From an uncultured Oscillospiraceae bacterium (GTDB lineage: Bacteria; Bacillota; Clostridia; Oscillospirales; Oscillospiraceae), in NCBI GenBank assembly GCA_934635545.1, contig CAKTZN010000024.1:1-14668 (forward strand): DNA of 14,668 nucleotides. Reading direction: 5' to 3'. Below the pieces are notes generated by a model, which worked only from the letters and a program-made list of their open reading frames with translations, made no database searches and was not told the origin of the DNA. Of this stretch, positions 9,433-14,668 are shown one piece after another; the stretch's first letter is position 1, and the number at the start of each line of letters is the position of its first letter. The position numbers and the translations under genes are program-made.

Positions 9433-9453
9433 AAAAAACGGTTTAATTCCGTT
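9433..9453 (-). terminator. Weak terminator for the minus-strand serine dehydratase operon
   Basis: Read on the minus strand, AACGG (from 9453) and CCGTT (to 9437) form a five-base-pair stem with an AATTAAA loop and run straight into six T (9438-9433). The stem overlaps the stop codon of the last gene, which ends at 9452. The position and T-run fit a terminator, but the stem is short. Confidence 0.5.
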
Positions 9454-9778
9454 ACGCGGCCTTTTTCTTCATCAACAGACCCACCAGCAATCCCGCGCCG
9501 AGGCCCAGGATGACCGCCAGCAGCACCATCTCCACCGCCATGCCGAAGAAGGCAAAGCCCAGAGCGCTGCGCTCCAGGACGAGGATGGCGATGTCCGCCA
9601 CAAGCTCGCACAGCGCCAGCAGTCCGCCCACCACGGCGATGGGCACCCACGGGCGTTTCTGGCTCCGGAAGATCACGGCCTGCAGCGCAAATGCCATCAC
9701 CAGCGCGGCGGGGACCATAAGTGCCATGCCGAACTCCCAGAAGGAAAACAGGGCGCGGATAGAGTGAAGTAGTAACAT
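9452..9778 (-). CDS. Small hypothetical membrane protein (108 residues)
   Basis: I do not recognise a family. The protein is very hydrophobic, with about three membrane-spanning stretches (roughly 15-37, 44-68 and 73-103), a charged RSQKR turn after the first, an acidic residue inside the second (CELVAD) and a short basic tail ending MKKKAA. The start is well supported: AGGAGG lies six bases upstream of ATG 9778 and overlaps the stop codon of the preceding VTT-family gene, with a gap of 11 bases, so the two are almost certainly cotranscribed and coupled. It is the last gene of the sdaAB-sdaAA-VTT operon. Being downstream of a TVP38-like protein suggests a membrane role, possibly as its partner, but that is inference. 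Confidence 0.75.
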   Translation of the reverse strand: MLLLHSIRALFSFWEFGMALMVPAALVMAFALQAVIFRSQKRPWVPIAVVGGLLALCELVADIAILVLERSALGFAFFGMAVEMVLLAVILGLGAGLLVGLLMKKKAA

Positions 9779-9789
9779 GTGGAACCTCC

Positions 9790-10476
9790 TTATTGCGTTT
9801 CGTCCTCAGGTGCGGATCCTGTATCAGCCCGGGAAGCGGCCATCCGCCGCTTGCAGTACAGCAGGGCGTAGCCCAGCATCACCACATTCACCGCCGCGAA
9901 GGCCCAGAACACCGGCGAATGGAAGTCCAACCGGCTGCCCAGGATGGTGAAGCAGATGGTGCCCGGATAGATAGCCAGCCACGAGCTGACCAGATACGTC
10001 CCGTACCCGGTGCGCAGCATGCCGAACAGCACCCCCAGCACCTCCATGCTGAGCCCCAGCGAGTGGATGACGAAGCAGGAAGTAAAGCCCATCTCCTGCG
10101 ACGGATCAACAAACCGCTTGATCCGGGGATGACGGTCCAGCAGACCGTTCAGGTCGGAGGGGTCGGTGTGGCGGCCCACCAGATAGGAGGCCGTCAGGCT
10201 GATGACCAGCCCCACCGCGTTGATGACCAGCGCCGCGGGCAGGGGAAACACCAGCGCCACCGACACCACCAGCACATGGTACACCACCGCCACGGAGATG
10301 CCCTTCAATGCGTAAAGCCCCAGCGCCACCAGCACGGCCAACGCCGGTTTGTCCGCCACAAGCTGCGGCAGCGTGCCCAGGTCGATCACGCCGCACAGGG
10401 TCAGCACGCCCAGCACGACGGCCAGCAAGGCCATGGCCAGTACCGGCGCATAGCCCTTCCATTTTGATTTCTTCAT
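9790..10476 (-). CDS. TVP38/TMEM64-like (VTT domain) membrane protein
   Basis: An integral membrane protein of 228 residues with about five hydrophobic segments. The central stretch ALKGISVAVVYHVLV, then FPLPAALVINAVGLVIS and SYLVGRHTD (about 97-105), matches the pattern of VTT/SNARE-associated (TVP38, DedA-related) proteins: a re-entrant proline-containing helix followed by YxxGR. Members of this superfamily are linked to lipid scrambling or transport (including undecaprenyl phosphate recycling in some DedA proteins) and membrane homeostasis; the substrate here is unknown. The ATG is at 10476 with AAGGAG about 11 bases upstream, a little far. The gene starts 42 bases after sdaAA with no terminator between, so probably belongs to the same operon. 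The C terminus is short, polar and probably cytoplasmic. Confidence 0.72.
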   Translation of the reverse strand: MKKSKWKGYAPVLAMALLAVVLGVLTLCGVIDLGTLPQLVADKPALAVLVALGLYALKGISVAVVYHVLVVSVALVFPLPAALVINAVGLVISLTASYLVGRHTDPSDLNGLLDRHPRIKRFVDPSQEMGFTSCFVIHSLGLSMEVLGVLFGMLRTGYGTYLVSSWLAIYPGTICFTILGSRLDFHSPVFWAFAAVNVVMLGYALLYCKRRMAASRADTGSAPEDETQ

Positions 10477-10518
10477 GGACAGGGAAACTCCTTGAGATGA
10501 AATAAGGTGCTGCGCGAA

Positions 10519-11394
10519 TTATTGGGGCTTGTGCATCCGCTTCTTCACGGCCCGGCCCGTGGGCGTGGCGGCCAGACCGCCCAGCGCCGTCTCACGGAAC
10601 TCCACCGGCATGCGGCGGCCCACCTCGCCCATGGCGTCGATGACCTCGTCCACGGGGATGCGGCTCTCGATCCCGGCCAGGGCCATGTCCGCCACGCTGA
10701 CGGCGTTCACCGCGCCGATGACGTTGCGCTTGACGCAGGGGATCTCCACCAGGCCCGCCACCGGGTCGCACACCAGGCCCAACAGGTTTTTCAGCGCCAT
10801 GGCCACCGCGTGGCCGATCTGCGCGCCGGTGCCGCCCCGCAGGGCCACCAGAGCGCCCGCCGCCATAGCGGAGGCGGTGCCGATCTCCGCCTGGCAGCCG
10901 CCGGAGGCACCGGCGATGCAGGCCCGGTAGGCGATCACCGCACCGATGCCGCTGGCCACATACAGCGCCTCCAAAATCTGGTGCTGGCTCAGCTCCTCAT
11001 ACTTGCACAGGGGCAGCAGCACCGCCGGAAGCACGCCGCAGGCGCCCGCGGTGGGCGCCGCCACGATGCGCCGCATGCAGGCGTTGGATTCCGCCATGCT
11101 CAGCGCCTCGGTGATGACCTCACTGACGTAGCCGCCGGACATGGCCTCGCCCCGGATGCAGTACTGCCGCATCTTCATGCCGTCGCCGCCCACCAGGCCG
11201 CTGACGGAGCGCTTCTGCCCCGTGTAGCTGTCCGCCGCGTCCACCATGGCCTGCCATGTGGTCAGCATCTTGGCCATGGACTGGTTGCGGGTCACCTGCC
11301 GGGTCTCCATATCGTCCTCCAGTACGACCTCCCAGAAGGGCTTCCCCTTCTCGGCCATCAGGTCAAAGATTTCCCTCATCGAATCCAGAGACAT
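10519..11394 (-). CDS. sdaAA: L-serine dehydratase, iron-sulfur-dependent, alpha subunit
   Basis: The catalytic subunit of the two-chain [4Fe-4S] L-serine dehydratase, which deaminates L-serine to pyruvate and ammonia; the cluster acts as a Lewis acid and makes the enzyme oxygen-sensitive. The 291 residues contain APTAGACG (113-120) and three cysteines, C167 (GGCQAEIG), C209 (LVCDP) and C220 (EIPCVKRN). Their spacing of 42 and 11 equals that of the cluster ligands I recall for the Legionella pneumophila enzyme (C343, C385, C396). I chose ATG 11394: AGGAGG (11401-11406) lies six bases upstream. An in-frame ATG at 11400 abuts that site, and the longer frame to 11436 has no Shine-Dalgarno and an atypical N terminus. 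The start overlaps the end of sdaAB by 32 bases, so the two subunits are translationally coupled. The pyruvate made could feed the oxidoreductase encoded nearby. Confidence 0.94.
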   Translation of the reverse strand: MSLDSMREIFDLMAEKGKPFWEVVLEDDMETRQVTRNQSMAKMLTTWQAMVDAADSYTGQKRSVSGLVGGDGMKMRQYCIRGEAMSGGYVSEVITEALSMAESNACMRRIVAAPTAGACGVLPAVLLPLCKYEELSQHQILEALYVASGIGAVIAYRACIAGASGGCQAEIGTASAMAAGALVALRGGTGAQIGHAVAMALKNLLGLVCDPVAGLVEIPCVKRNVIGAVNAVSVADMALAGIESRIPVDEVIDAMGEVGRRMPVEFRETALGGLAATPTGRAVKKRMHKPQ

Positions 11395-12061
11395 CGTCAT
11401 CCTCCTCCCTGTCGTAGTAGATAATGGACAGCACACCCGGAAGCTGGCCGATGAAATTCACCTGCTCCGGCTTGATGTGCTGGTCGATCTCAATGATCAT
11501 CAGGGACTCGCCGCCCCGTTTGTGCCGCCACATGCTCATGTTGGCGATGTTGATGCGGAACTGGCTGAGAATGGTGGTCACCGCCGCCTCAGAGGAATAG
11601 TAGTCCAGATTGCGGATCACCAGCGTGTTGTACTCGCCGGTGAAGCTGACCTTGATGCCGTCCAGCTTATCCACCATGATGCGGCCGCCGCCCAGGCTGC
11701 TGGCCTGCATCTCCAGATGCTTGCCGCCCTCGCCCCAGGCCTCGATGACCGCCGTGTTGGGGTGGGCGTCCCGCAGGTCGATGGTGTCGATGGTGAAGTC
11801 CAGGCCCGCCTTCTTCGCCTCCTCAAAGGCGGAGGGGATGCGGAGGTCATCCGGCTTCATGCCCAGCAGTCCCGCCACCAGCGCCCGGTCGGTGCCGTGG
11901 CCCAGTCCCGTGTCGGCGAAGGAGCCGTACAGGTGGATGGCCGCCTTGGTGGGCTTGCTGCCCAGCAGTGTCCGGGCCATGCTGCCGATACGGGCCGCGC
12001 CCGCGGTGTGGGAGCTGGAGGGGCCGACCATCACCGGCCCGAGAATATCAAAAATATCCAT
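11363..12061 (-). CDS. sdaAB: L-serine dehydratase, iron-sulfur-dependent, beta subunit
   Basis: The regulatory/structural subunit that pairs with the alpha chain to form the active serine dehydratase. The 232 residues start with the family signature GPSSSHTAG (13-21), continue with YGSFADTGLGHGTDRALVAG (45-64), and end in an ACT domain (about 145-217, starting NTLVIRNLDYYSSEAAV) that in this family may bind serine or help assembly. A short acidic tail (DREEDDD) is encoded where the alpha gene already begins. ATG 12061 is preceded by GGGAGG with an eight-base gap. It is the first gene of the sdaAB-sdaAA-VTT-orf108 run, with a candidate promoter at 12095-12103. Its ribosome-binding site is one arm of a long inverted repeat whose other arm lies upstream of that promoter. 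Confidence 0.94.
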   Translation of the reverse strand: MDIFDILGPVMVGPSSSHTAGAARIGSMARTLLGSKPTKAAIHLYGSFADTGLGHGTDRALVAGLLGMKPDDLRIPSAFEEAKKAGLDFTIDTIDLRDAHPNTAVIEAWGEGGKHLEMQASSLGGGRIMVDKLDGIKVSFTGEYNTLVIRNLDYYSSEAAVTTILSQFRINIANMSMWRHKRGGESLMIIEIDQHIKPEQVNFIGQLPGVLSIIYYDREEDDDVSGFDEGNL

Positions 12062-12154
12062 AATGCACGCCTCCCGTGATTTTTCTCTCCCCCGATTGTA
12101 CCATAGTTATGCGCAAAAGGGAAGTAAAGAAATCACAGGAGGCGTCACAGCATT
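12062..12154 (-). promoter_or_regulatory. Long inverted repeat: read-through hairpin masking the sdaAB ribosome-binding site
   Basis: In minus-strand RNA coming from tauE, the arm at 12154-12130 pairs with the arm at 12082-12062: 5 base pairs (AATGC with GCATT), a 4-base bulge (12149-12146), then 16 continuous pairs including one G-U. The loop is 47 bases (12129-12083). The distal arm contains GGGAGG (12075-12070), the sdaAB Shine-Dalgarno, and ends next to the ATG. The single imperfect position is C-A on plus-strand RNA but G-U on minus-strand RNA, as expected for a fold used in sense RNA. The -10 element lies inside the loop, so transcripts started there lack the first arm. Confidence 0.75.
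12095..12103 (-). promoter_or_regulatory. Candidate extended -10 promoter for the serine dehydratase operon
   Basis: Read on the minus strand, TGGTACAAT combines a TGn extension (12103-12101) with the -10 element TACAAT (12100-12095). The -35 region, TTCCCT at 17 bases, is poor, as is common for extended -10 promoters. Transcription would start near 12088, leaving a leader of about 27 bases that holds only the ribosome-binding arm of the inverted repeat. Confidence 0.6.
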
Positions 12155-12161
12155 GCTTTTC

Positions 12162-12938
12162 TCAGGTCAGCAGTTTGAACAGCATCACCACCGCGCCCAG
12201 CACCACCAGCACCACGCCGGTGGCCCGATTCAGCGTCTTTGGCGTGGCCTTGTTGGCGAACACCGCGGCGATTCGGGCCCACACCAGTGTGAACACCACG
12301 CACAGCCAGAACACCGTCCAGTCCGGCGCGCCGCCGATGGCAAAGTGGGAGATGGCGCCGGTCAGGGCCGTGAAGGTCATAATGAACACGCTGGTGCCCA
12401 CGGCGGTTTTCAGCTCATAGCCCAGCACGGAGGTCAGGATCAGCAGCATCATCATGCCGCCGCCCGCGCCCACAAAGCCGCAGATGAAGCCGATCAGCAT
12501 GCCGCACACCACCGACTGGACGGCCCGCTTTCTGGCGGACACCGCCATCATCGTCTCCTTGGTGGTCATCACAGGCCGCAGGATGAACTTGATGCCCAGC
12601 AGGAACGTCATGAACACGGAGAAGCCGCCCATGGTGGCGGAGGGTACCAGACTGGCGATATAGCTGCCCACCACCGTAAAGGCCAGCACGCTGGCCATCA
12701 TGATCAGGCCGTTGCGCACATCCAGATTCTTGTTTTTGCCGTAGGTATAGGCGGAGACGGCGCTGGCCAGCACGTCGGAGGACAGGGCGATGCCCACCGC
12801 CATATAGGGATCCATGTCCAGAAACGTGATCAGCATGGGGCTGATGACGGCAGCGGCGCTCATCCCGGCAAAGCCGGTGCCCAGCCCCGCGCCCATCCCG
12901 GCAAAAAAGGTCACAAGGATCGTAAATAAGATCTGCAT
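12162..12938 (-). CDS. TauE/SafE family sulfite or organic-anion exporter
   Basis: A polytopic membrane permease of 258 residues. It shows two internally similar halves with glycine-rich motifs near the start of each: FFAGMGAGLGTGFAGMSAA (about 11-29) and GFICGFVGAGGGMMML (about 149-164), the pattern of TauE/SafE (formerly DUF81) proteins, with seven to eight hydrophobic segments. Characterised relatives move sulfite, sulfoacetate or related anions, usually outward; the substrate here cannot be read from sequence. ATG 12938 follows AAGGAG by about nine bases, and the gene starts four bases after the marR stop, so the two form a tight operon in which MarR probably controls the exporter. I see no terminator after its TGA (12164-12162), so transcription may run into sdaAB. 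Confidence 0.85.
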   Translation of the reverse strand: MQILFTILVTFFAGMGAGLGTGFAGMSAAAVISPMLITFLDMDPYMAVGIALSSDVLASAVSAYTYGKNKNLDVRNGLIMMASVLAFTVVGSYIASLVPSATMGGFSVFMTFLLGIKFILRPVMTTKETMMAVSARKRAVQSVVCGMLIGFICGFVGAGGGMMMLLILTSVLGYELKTAVGTSVFIMTFTALTGAISHFAIGGAPDWTVFWLCVVFTLVWARIAAVFANKATPKTLNRATGVVLVVLGAVVMLFKLLT

Positions 12939-12942
12939 ATCA

Positions 12943-13374
12943 TCATTCTCCTTTTAACAGCTCGTCCAGATTGTCGTTCATCATGGTCAGCGTTTTCAGA
13001 AAGGCCGCCTTTGTCCCGGCGTCGATGCCGCGGAACAGCCGCTCCAGAAACGCCTCCTGCAGCTTCCGTCCCTGCCGGATGATGGGCTGGGCCTTCTCCG
13101 TGCAGCAGAGCCGGGTCTTGCGCCGGTCGCCCGCCACCGCCTGGCGGGTCAGATAGCCGTCCCGCACCAGTTTGTCCACGTTCACCGACACCAGATTGGC
13201 CTTGATCTTCCGGATCTCCACAATGTCCGCCGCCGTGCTGTACGCCGGGTTGTTGGCCAGAAACAGCAGGATATCAAAGGCGGTCTGTGGCAGGTTCAGC
13301 TCCCGGCACAGGGGCTTGCAGGCCCCGCCGTAGGCCAGCGCCATTTTCCGGGAAAACTCCATACTGAGGTTCAT
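12943..13374 (-). CDS. MarR-family transcriptional regulator
   Basis: A dimeric winged-helix repressor of 143 residues. The DNA-binding part is seen in LNLPQTAFDILLFLANNP (27-44), a recognition helix about 57-72 (IKANLVSVNVDKLVRDGY) and the wing AGDRRKTRLCCTEKA (81-95), a typical MarR wing with the conserved DRR. A C-terminal helix for dimerisation follows. It has four cysteines, C19, C23, C90 and C91, so thiol-based sensing is conceivable but unproven. ATG 13374 lies eight bases after GGAGG; the in-frame ATG at 13404 precedes that site and lies inside the leader, so is rejected. It is divergent from valS and four bases ahead of the exporter gene. A palindrome at its own transcription start suggests autorepression. 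Confidence 0.88.
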   Translation of the reverse strand: MNLSMEFSRKMALAYGGACKPLCRELNLPQTAFDILLFLANNPAYSTAADIVEIRKIKANLVSVNVDKLVRDGYLTRQAVAGDRRKTRLCCTEKAQPIIRQGRKLQEAFLERLFRGIDAGTKAAFLKTLTMMNDNLDELLKGE

Positions 13375-13399
13375 AGGATATTCCTCCAAAATGATAATG

Positions 13400-13411
13400 T
13401 TCAAATTTGAA
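13400..13411. promoter_or_regulatory. Palindromic operator candidate for the MarR regulator
   Basis: TTCAAATTTGAA is a perfect 12-base palindrome. It begins just past the marR -10 element (13416-13421) and spans the expected transcription start near 13409, where a bound MarR dimer would block RNA polymerase. AT-rich palindromes with TTGAA-like arms are common MarR-family sites. It lies about 58 bases from the valS -35, so valS is probably not directly affected. Confidence 0.6.
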
Positions 13412-13415
13412 GTAA

Positions 13416-13444
13416 AATATAGCAGAAACCAGACACGTTGTCAA
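13416..13444 (-). promoter_or_regulatory. Housekeeping promoter for marR-tauE
   Basis: On the minus strand, a perfect -35 TTGACA (13444-13439) and -10 TATATT (13421-13416) are separated by exactly 17 bases. The ribosome-binding site GGAGG and ATG 13374 lie downstream. This is one of the two strongest promoter matches in the window. Confidence 0.88.
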
Positions 13445-13468
13445 GCCCCGTTTCCGGCGAAAATACAG

Positions 13469-13497
13469 TTGACATCCGCCGCGGGATATAGTATACT
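13469..13497 (+). promoter_or_regulatory. Housekeeping promoter for valS
   Basis: A perfect -35 TTGACA (13469-13474) and -10 TATACT (13492-13497) with a 17-base spacer. Transcription would start near 13504, at the beginning of the T-box leader. Its -35 is 24 bases from the divergent marR -35. Confidence 0.92.
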
Positions 13498-13503
13498 GTC
13501 TGC

Positions 13504-13765
13504 AATATTGAACAGCGATGATGGGAAGCAGTAGGCGGTCAGCAGAGGCAAAGAGAGAGCGCGGTCGGTGTAAGCGCCCGTGAAGCCCCGCCCAAGTCGT
13601 CCCTGAGCTTTCGGCTGAACGCGAAGTAGGCCGCAACGGCTGCCCTCCGTTAGCGGGGCGCGGTGTGACTGCACCGCATGAGTGCGGGAAATATCCCGAA
13701 TACAGGTGGTACCACGGACAATTCGTTCGCCCTGTTTTGCTATGGCAAAACGGAGCGATTTTTTT
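13504..13765 (+). ncRNA. Valine T-box riboswitch leader of valS
   Basis: A leader RNA that senses uncharged tRNA-Val and lets transcription continue into valS when valine charging is low. Stem I: GGGA (13523-13526) pairs with TCCC (13600-13603) and GGCGG (13534-13538) with CCGCC (13588-13592). Between them lies the specifier loop, AGCAGTA opposite CAAGTCG, with the valine codon GTC at 13596-13598 in the canonical place. AGAGAGAG (about 13551-13558) is the conserved AG-rich bulge. A further stem GCGGTG/CACCGC precedes the T-box AGGTGGTACCACGG (13704-13717). Its TGGT (13707-13710) matches the tRNA end ACCA, with the discriminator A of tRNA-Val. ACAGG (13702-13706) can pair with CCTGT (13731-13735) as antiterminator, competing with the terminator. 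Specifier and gene agree. Confidence 0.95.
13728..13765 (+). terminator. Regulated T-box terminator before valS
   Basis: CGCCCTGTTTTGC (13728-13740) pairs with GCAAAACGGAGCG (13745-13757) around TATG, with one mismatch and one G-U pair, followed by seven T (13759-13765). Its left arm overlaps the antiterminator strand, which is the switch of the T-box mechanism. Confidence 0.93.
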
Positions 13766-13805
13766 ATTGCCCCTTTTGCCGAAATACCGGAAAGGAGAAC
13801 CCCCT

Positions 13806-14668
13806 ATGCATAAGGAATTACCGAAAGTGTACGATCCCCGCGAGGTGGAATCCAGCATCTATAAGATGTGGATGGACAACGACTGCTTCCACGCCGATCC
13901 CAACCCCGACAAGAAGCCCTTCTCCATCGTCATGCCGCCCCCCAACGTCACCGGCCAGCTCCACATGGGCCACGCCATGGACTGCACGCTGCAGGACATC
14001 CTGATCCGCTACAAGCGCATGCAGGGCTACGAAGCCCTGTGGCTGCCCGGCAGCGACCACGCCGGCATCGCCACCCAGATCAAGGTGGAGGAGGAGCTGC
14101 GGAAGAACGAGGGCCTGACCCGCCACGACCTGGGCCGCGAGAAGTTCCTGGAGCGCGTCTGGGACTGGAAGGAGAAGTACGGCAGCCGCATCGTGGAGCA
14201 GCAGAAGAAGATGGGCGCCTCCTGCGACTGGAGCCGCGACCGCTTCACCATGGACGAGGGCTGCTCCCGCGCCGTCCGCGAGACCTTCTGTGAGCTGTAT
14301 GAAAAGGGCCTGATCTACAAGGGCAGCCGCATCATCAACTGGTGCCCCCACTGCCTGACCGCCCTGTCCGACGCCGAGGTGGAATACACCGAGAAGCCCG
14401 GCCATCTGTGGTACGTCCGCTATCCCCTGGCCGACGGCAGCGGCGATATCATCATCGCCACCACCCGTCCCGAGACCATGATGGGCGATACCGGCGTGGC
14501 CGTGAACCCGGAGGACGAGAAGTTCAAGCACCTCATCGGCAAGAAGTGCATCCTGCCCATCATGAACCGCGAGATCCCCATCGTGGGCGACGAATACTGC
14601 GAGATCGGCTTCGGCACCGGCGCGGTCAAAATGACCCCGGCGCACGACCCCAACGACTTTGAGGTCGG
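13806..14668 (+). CDS. valS: Valyl-tRNA synthetase (5' part, runs off the window)
   Basis: A class I aminoacyl-tRNA synthetase that charges tRNA-Val and hydrolyses mischarged Thr-tRNA. The first 287 codons are present with no stop, about a third of the usual 880 residues. Visible motifs are [14 protein letters not shown] (44-57, the HIGH signature as HMGH), DHAGIATQ (84-91), [12 protein letters not shown] (178-189) and the start of the CP1 editing domain, [11 protein letters not shown] (218-228), plus [17 protein letters not shown] (270-286). The valine-specific PPPNVTG and GIATQ separate it from isoleucyl and leucyl enzymes. ATG 13806 follows AAGGAG (13792-13797) by eight bases. Regulation by the T-box leader upstream is directly supported by sequence. 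The KMSKS motif and anticodon domain lie outside the window. Confidence 0.96.
   Translation, partial: MHKELPKVYDPREVESSIYKMWMDNDCFHADPNPDKKPFSIVMPPPNVTGQLHMGHAMDCTLQDILIRYKRMQGYEALWLPGSDHAGIATQIKVEEELRKNEGLTRHDLGREKFLERVWDWKEKYGSRIVEQQKKMGASCDWSRDRFTMDEGCSRAVRETFCELYEKGLIYKGSRIINWCPHCLTALSDAEVEYTEKPGHLWYVRYPLADGSGDIIIATTRPETMMGDTGVAVNPEDEKFKHLIGKKCILPIMNREIPIVGDEYCEIGFGTGAVKMTPAHDPNDFEV

Noticed and set aside
5736..9650. A 1304-codon open frame on the minus strand opposite the pyruvate:ferredoxin oxidoreductase
   Set aside because: Same cause: an antisense shadow of one long, strongly codon-biased gene. It crosses the terminator and the start of a real gene, and shows no protein features.
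10507..11424. A 305-codon plus-strand open frame opposite sdaAA
   Set aside because: Antisense shadow; the real gene on the minus strand has the cluster cysteines at family spacing.
12062..12154. Invertible promoter (phase-variation switch) flanked by inverted repeats
   Set aside because: The arms do flank a promoter, but the segment between them is only 47 bases, too short for known invertases, the arms have a 4-base gap, and no recombinase gene is near. A sense-RNA hairpin explains the G-U position better.
13374..13404. Longer marR start at 13404
   Set aside because: The extra residues precede the obvious GGAGG site, read through the leader and are not typical of the family.
13448..13463. 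CCGTTTCCGGCGAAAA resembles part of the oxidoreductase leader repeat (5762-5781), suggesting a shared operator
   Set aside because: The match needs two gaps, lacks the inverted-repeat partner arm, and lies between two divergent -35 elements; chance in GC-rich sequence is likely.
13818..14645. A 275-codon minus-strand open frame opposite valS
   Set aside because: Shadow of the valyl-tRNA synthetase gene, which has all its motifs on the plus strand.

Overview
The window looks like a chromosomal segment from a GC-rich, spore-forming anaerobic Firmicute, most likely a gut clostridium of the Oscillospiraceae/Ruminococcaceae type. The grounds are strong Shine-Dalgarno sites, a tRNA-sensing T-box leader, the sporulation gene yunB, a 1170-residue single-chain pyruvate:ferredoxin oxidoreductase, an oxygen-labile [4Fe-4S] serine dehydratase, and high-GC coding sequence with AT-rich promoters. 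The species is inference. I see no tRNA or rRNA gene, insertion sequence, phage gene, CRISPR array or attachment site.

Layout. Bases 1-67 are the tail of an upstream gene, probably a type III glutamine synthetase, followed by a hairpin terminator. A consensus promoter at 160-188 starts a plus-strand run, murD - yunB - ligA - a cytosolic GH13 glycosidase (225-5641), with short gaps and no clear internal terminator. The pyruvate:ferredoxin oxidoreductase gene (5814-9326) follows with its own leader, which carries a perfect inverted repeat, and ends in a textbook terminator. A small hairpin element that looks like an interspersed repeat sits at 9373-9432.

From 9452 to 13374 all genes are on the minus strand. 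Reading in their direction they are marR - tauE (12943-13374 and 12162-12938), then sdaAB - sdaAA - a TVP38/VTT-type membrane protein - a 108-residue membrane protein. marR is divergent from valS. The gap between them holds two consensus promoters, a palindromic operator candidate on the marR start site, and a complete valine T-box leader (specifier GUC) in front of valS, which runs off the right end.

How the genes work together. Most are housekeeping: peptidoglycan precursor synthesis, DNA ligation, pyruvate oxidation to acetyl-CoA with reduced ferredoxin, serine deamination to pyruvate (which feeds the same oxidoreductase), and valyl-tRNA charging. I found no obviously new multi-gene system. 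The most interesting signals are regulatory. At sdaAB and at yunB, the ribosome-binding site would be locked in a hairpin on mRNA that reads through from the gene upstream. A candidate internal promoter lies where its transcript would lack the blocking arm. The sdaAB case is strong (16 + 5 base pairs, fully paired only in the sense RNA). The yunB case is weaker but places a SigmaE-like promoter in the right spot.
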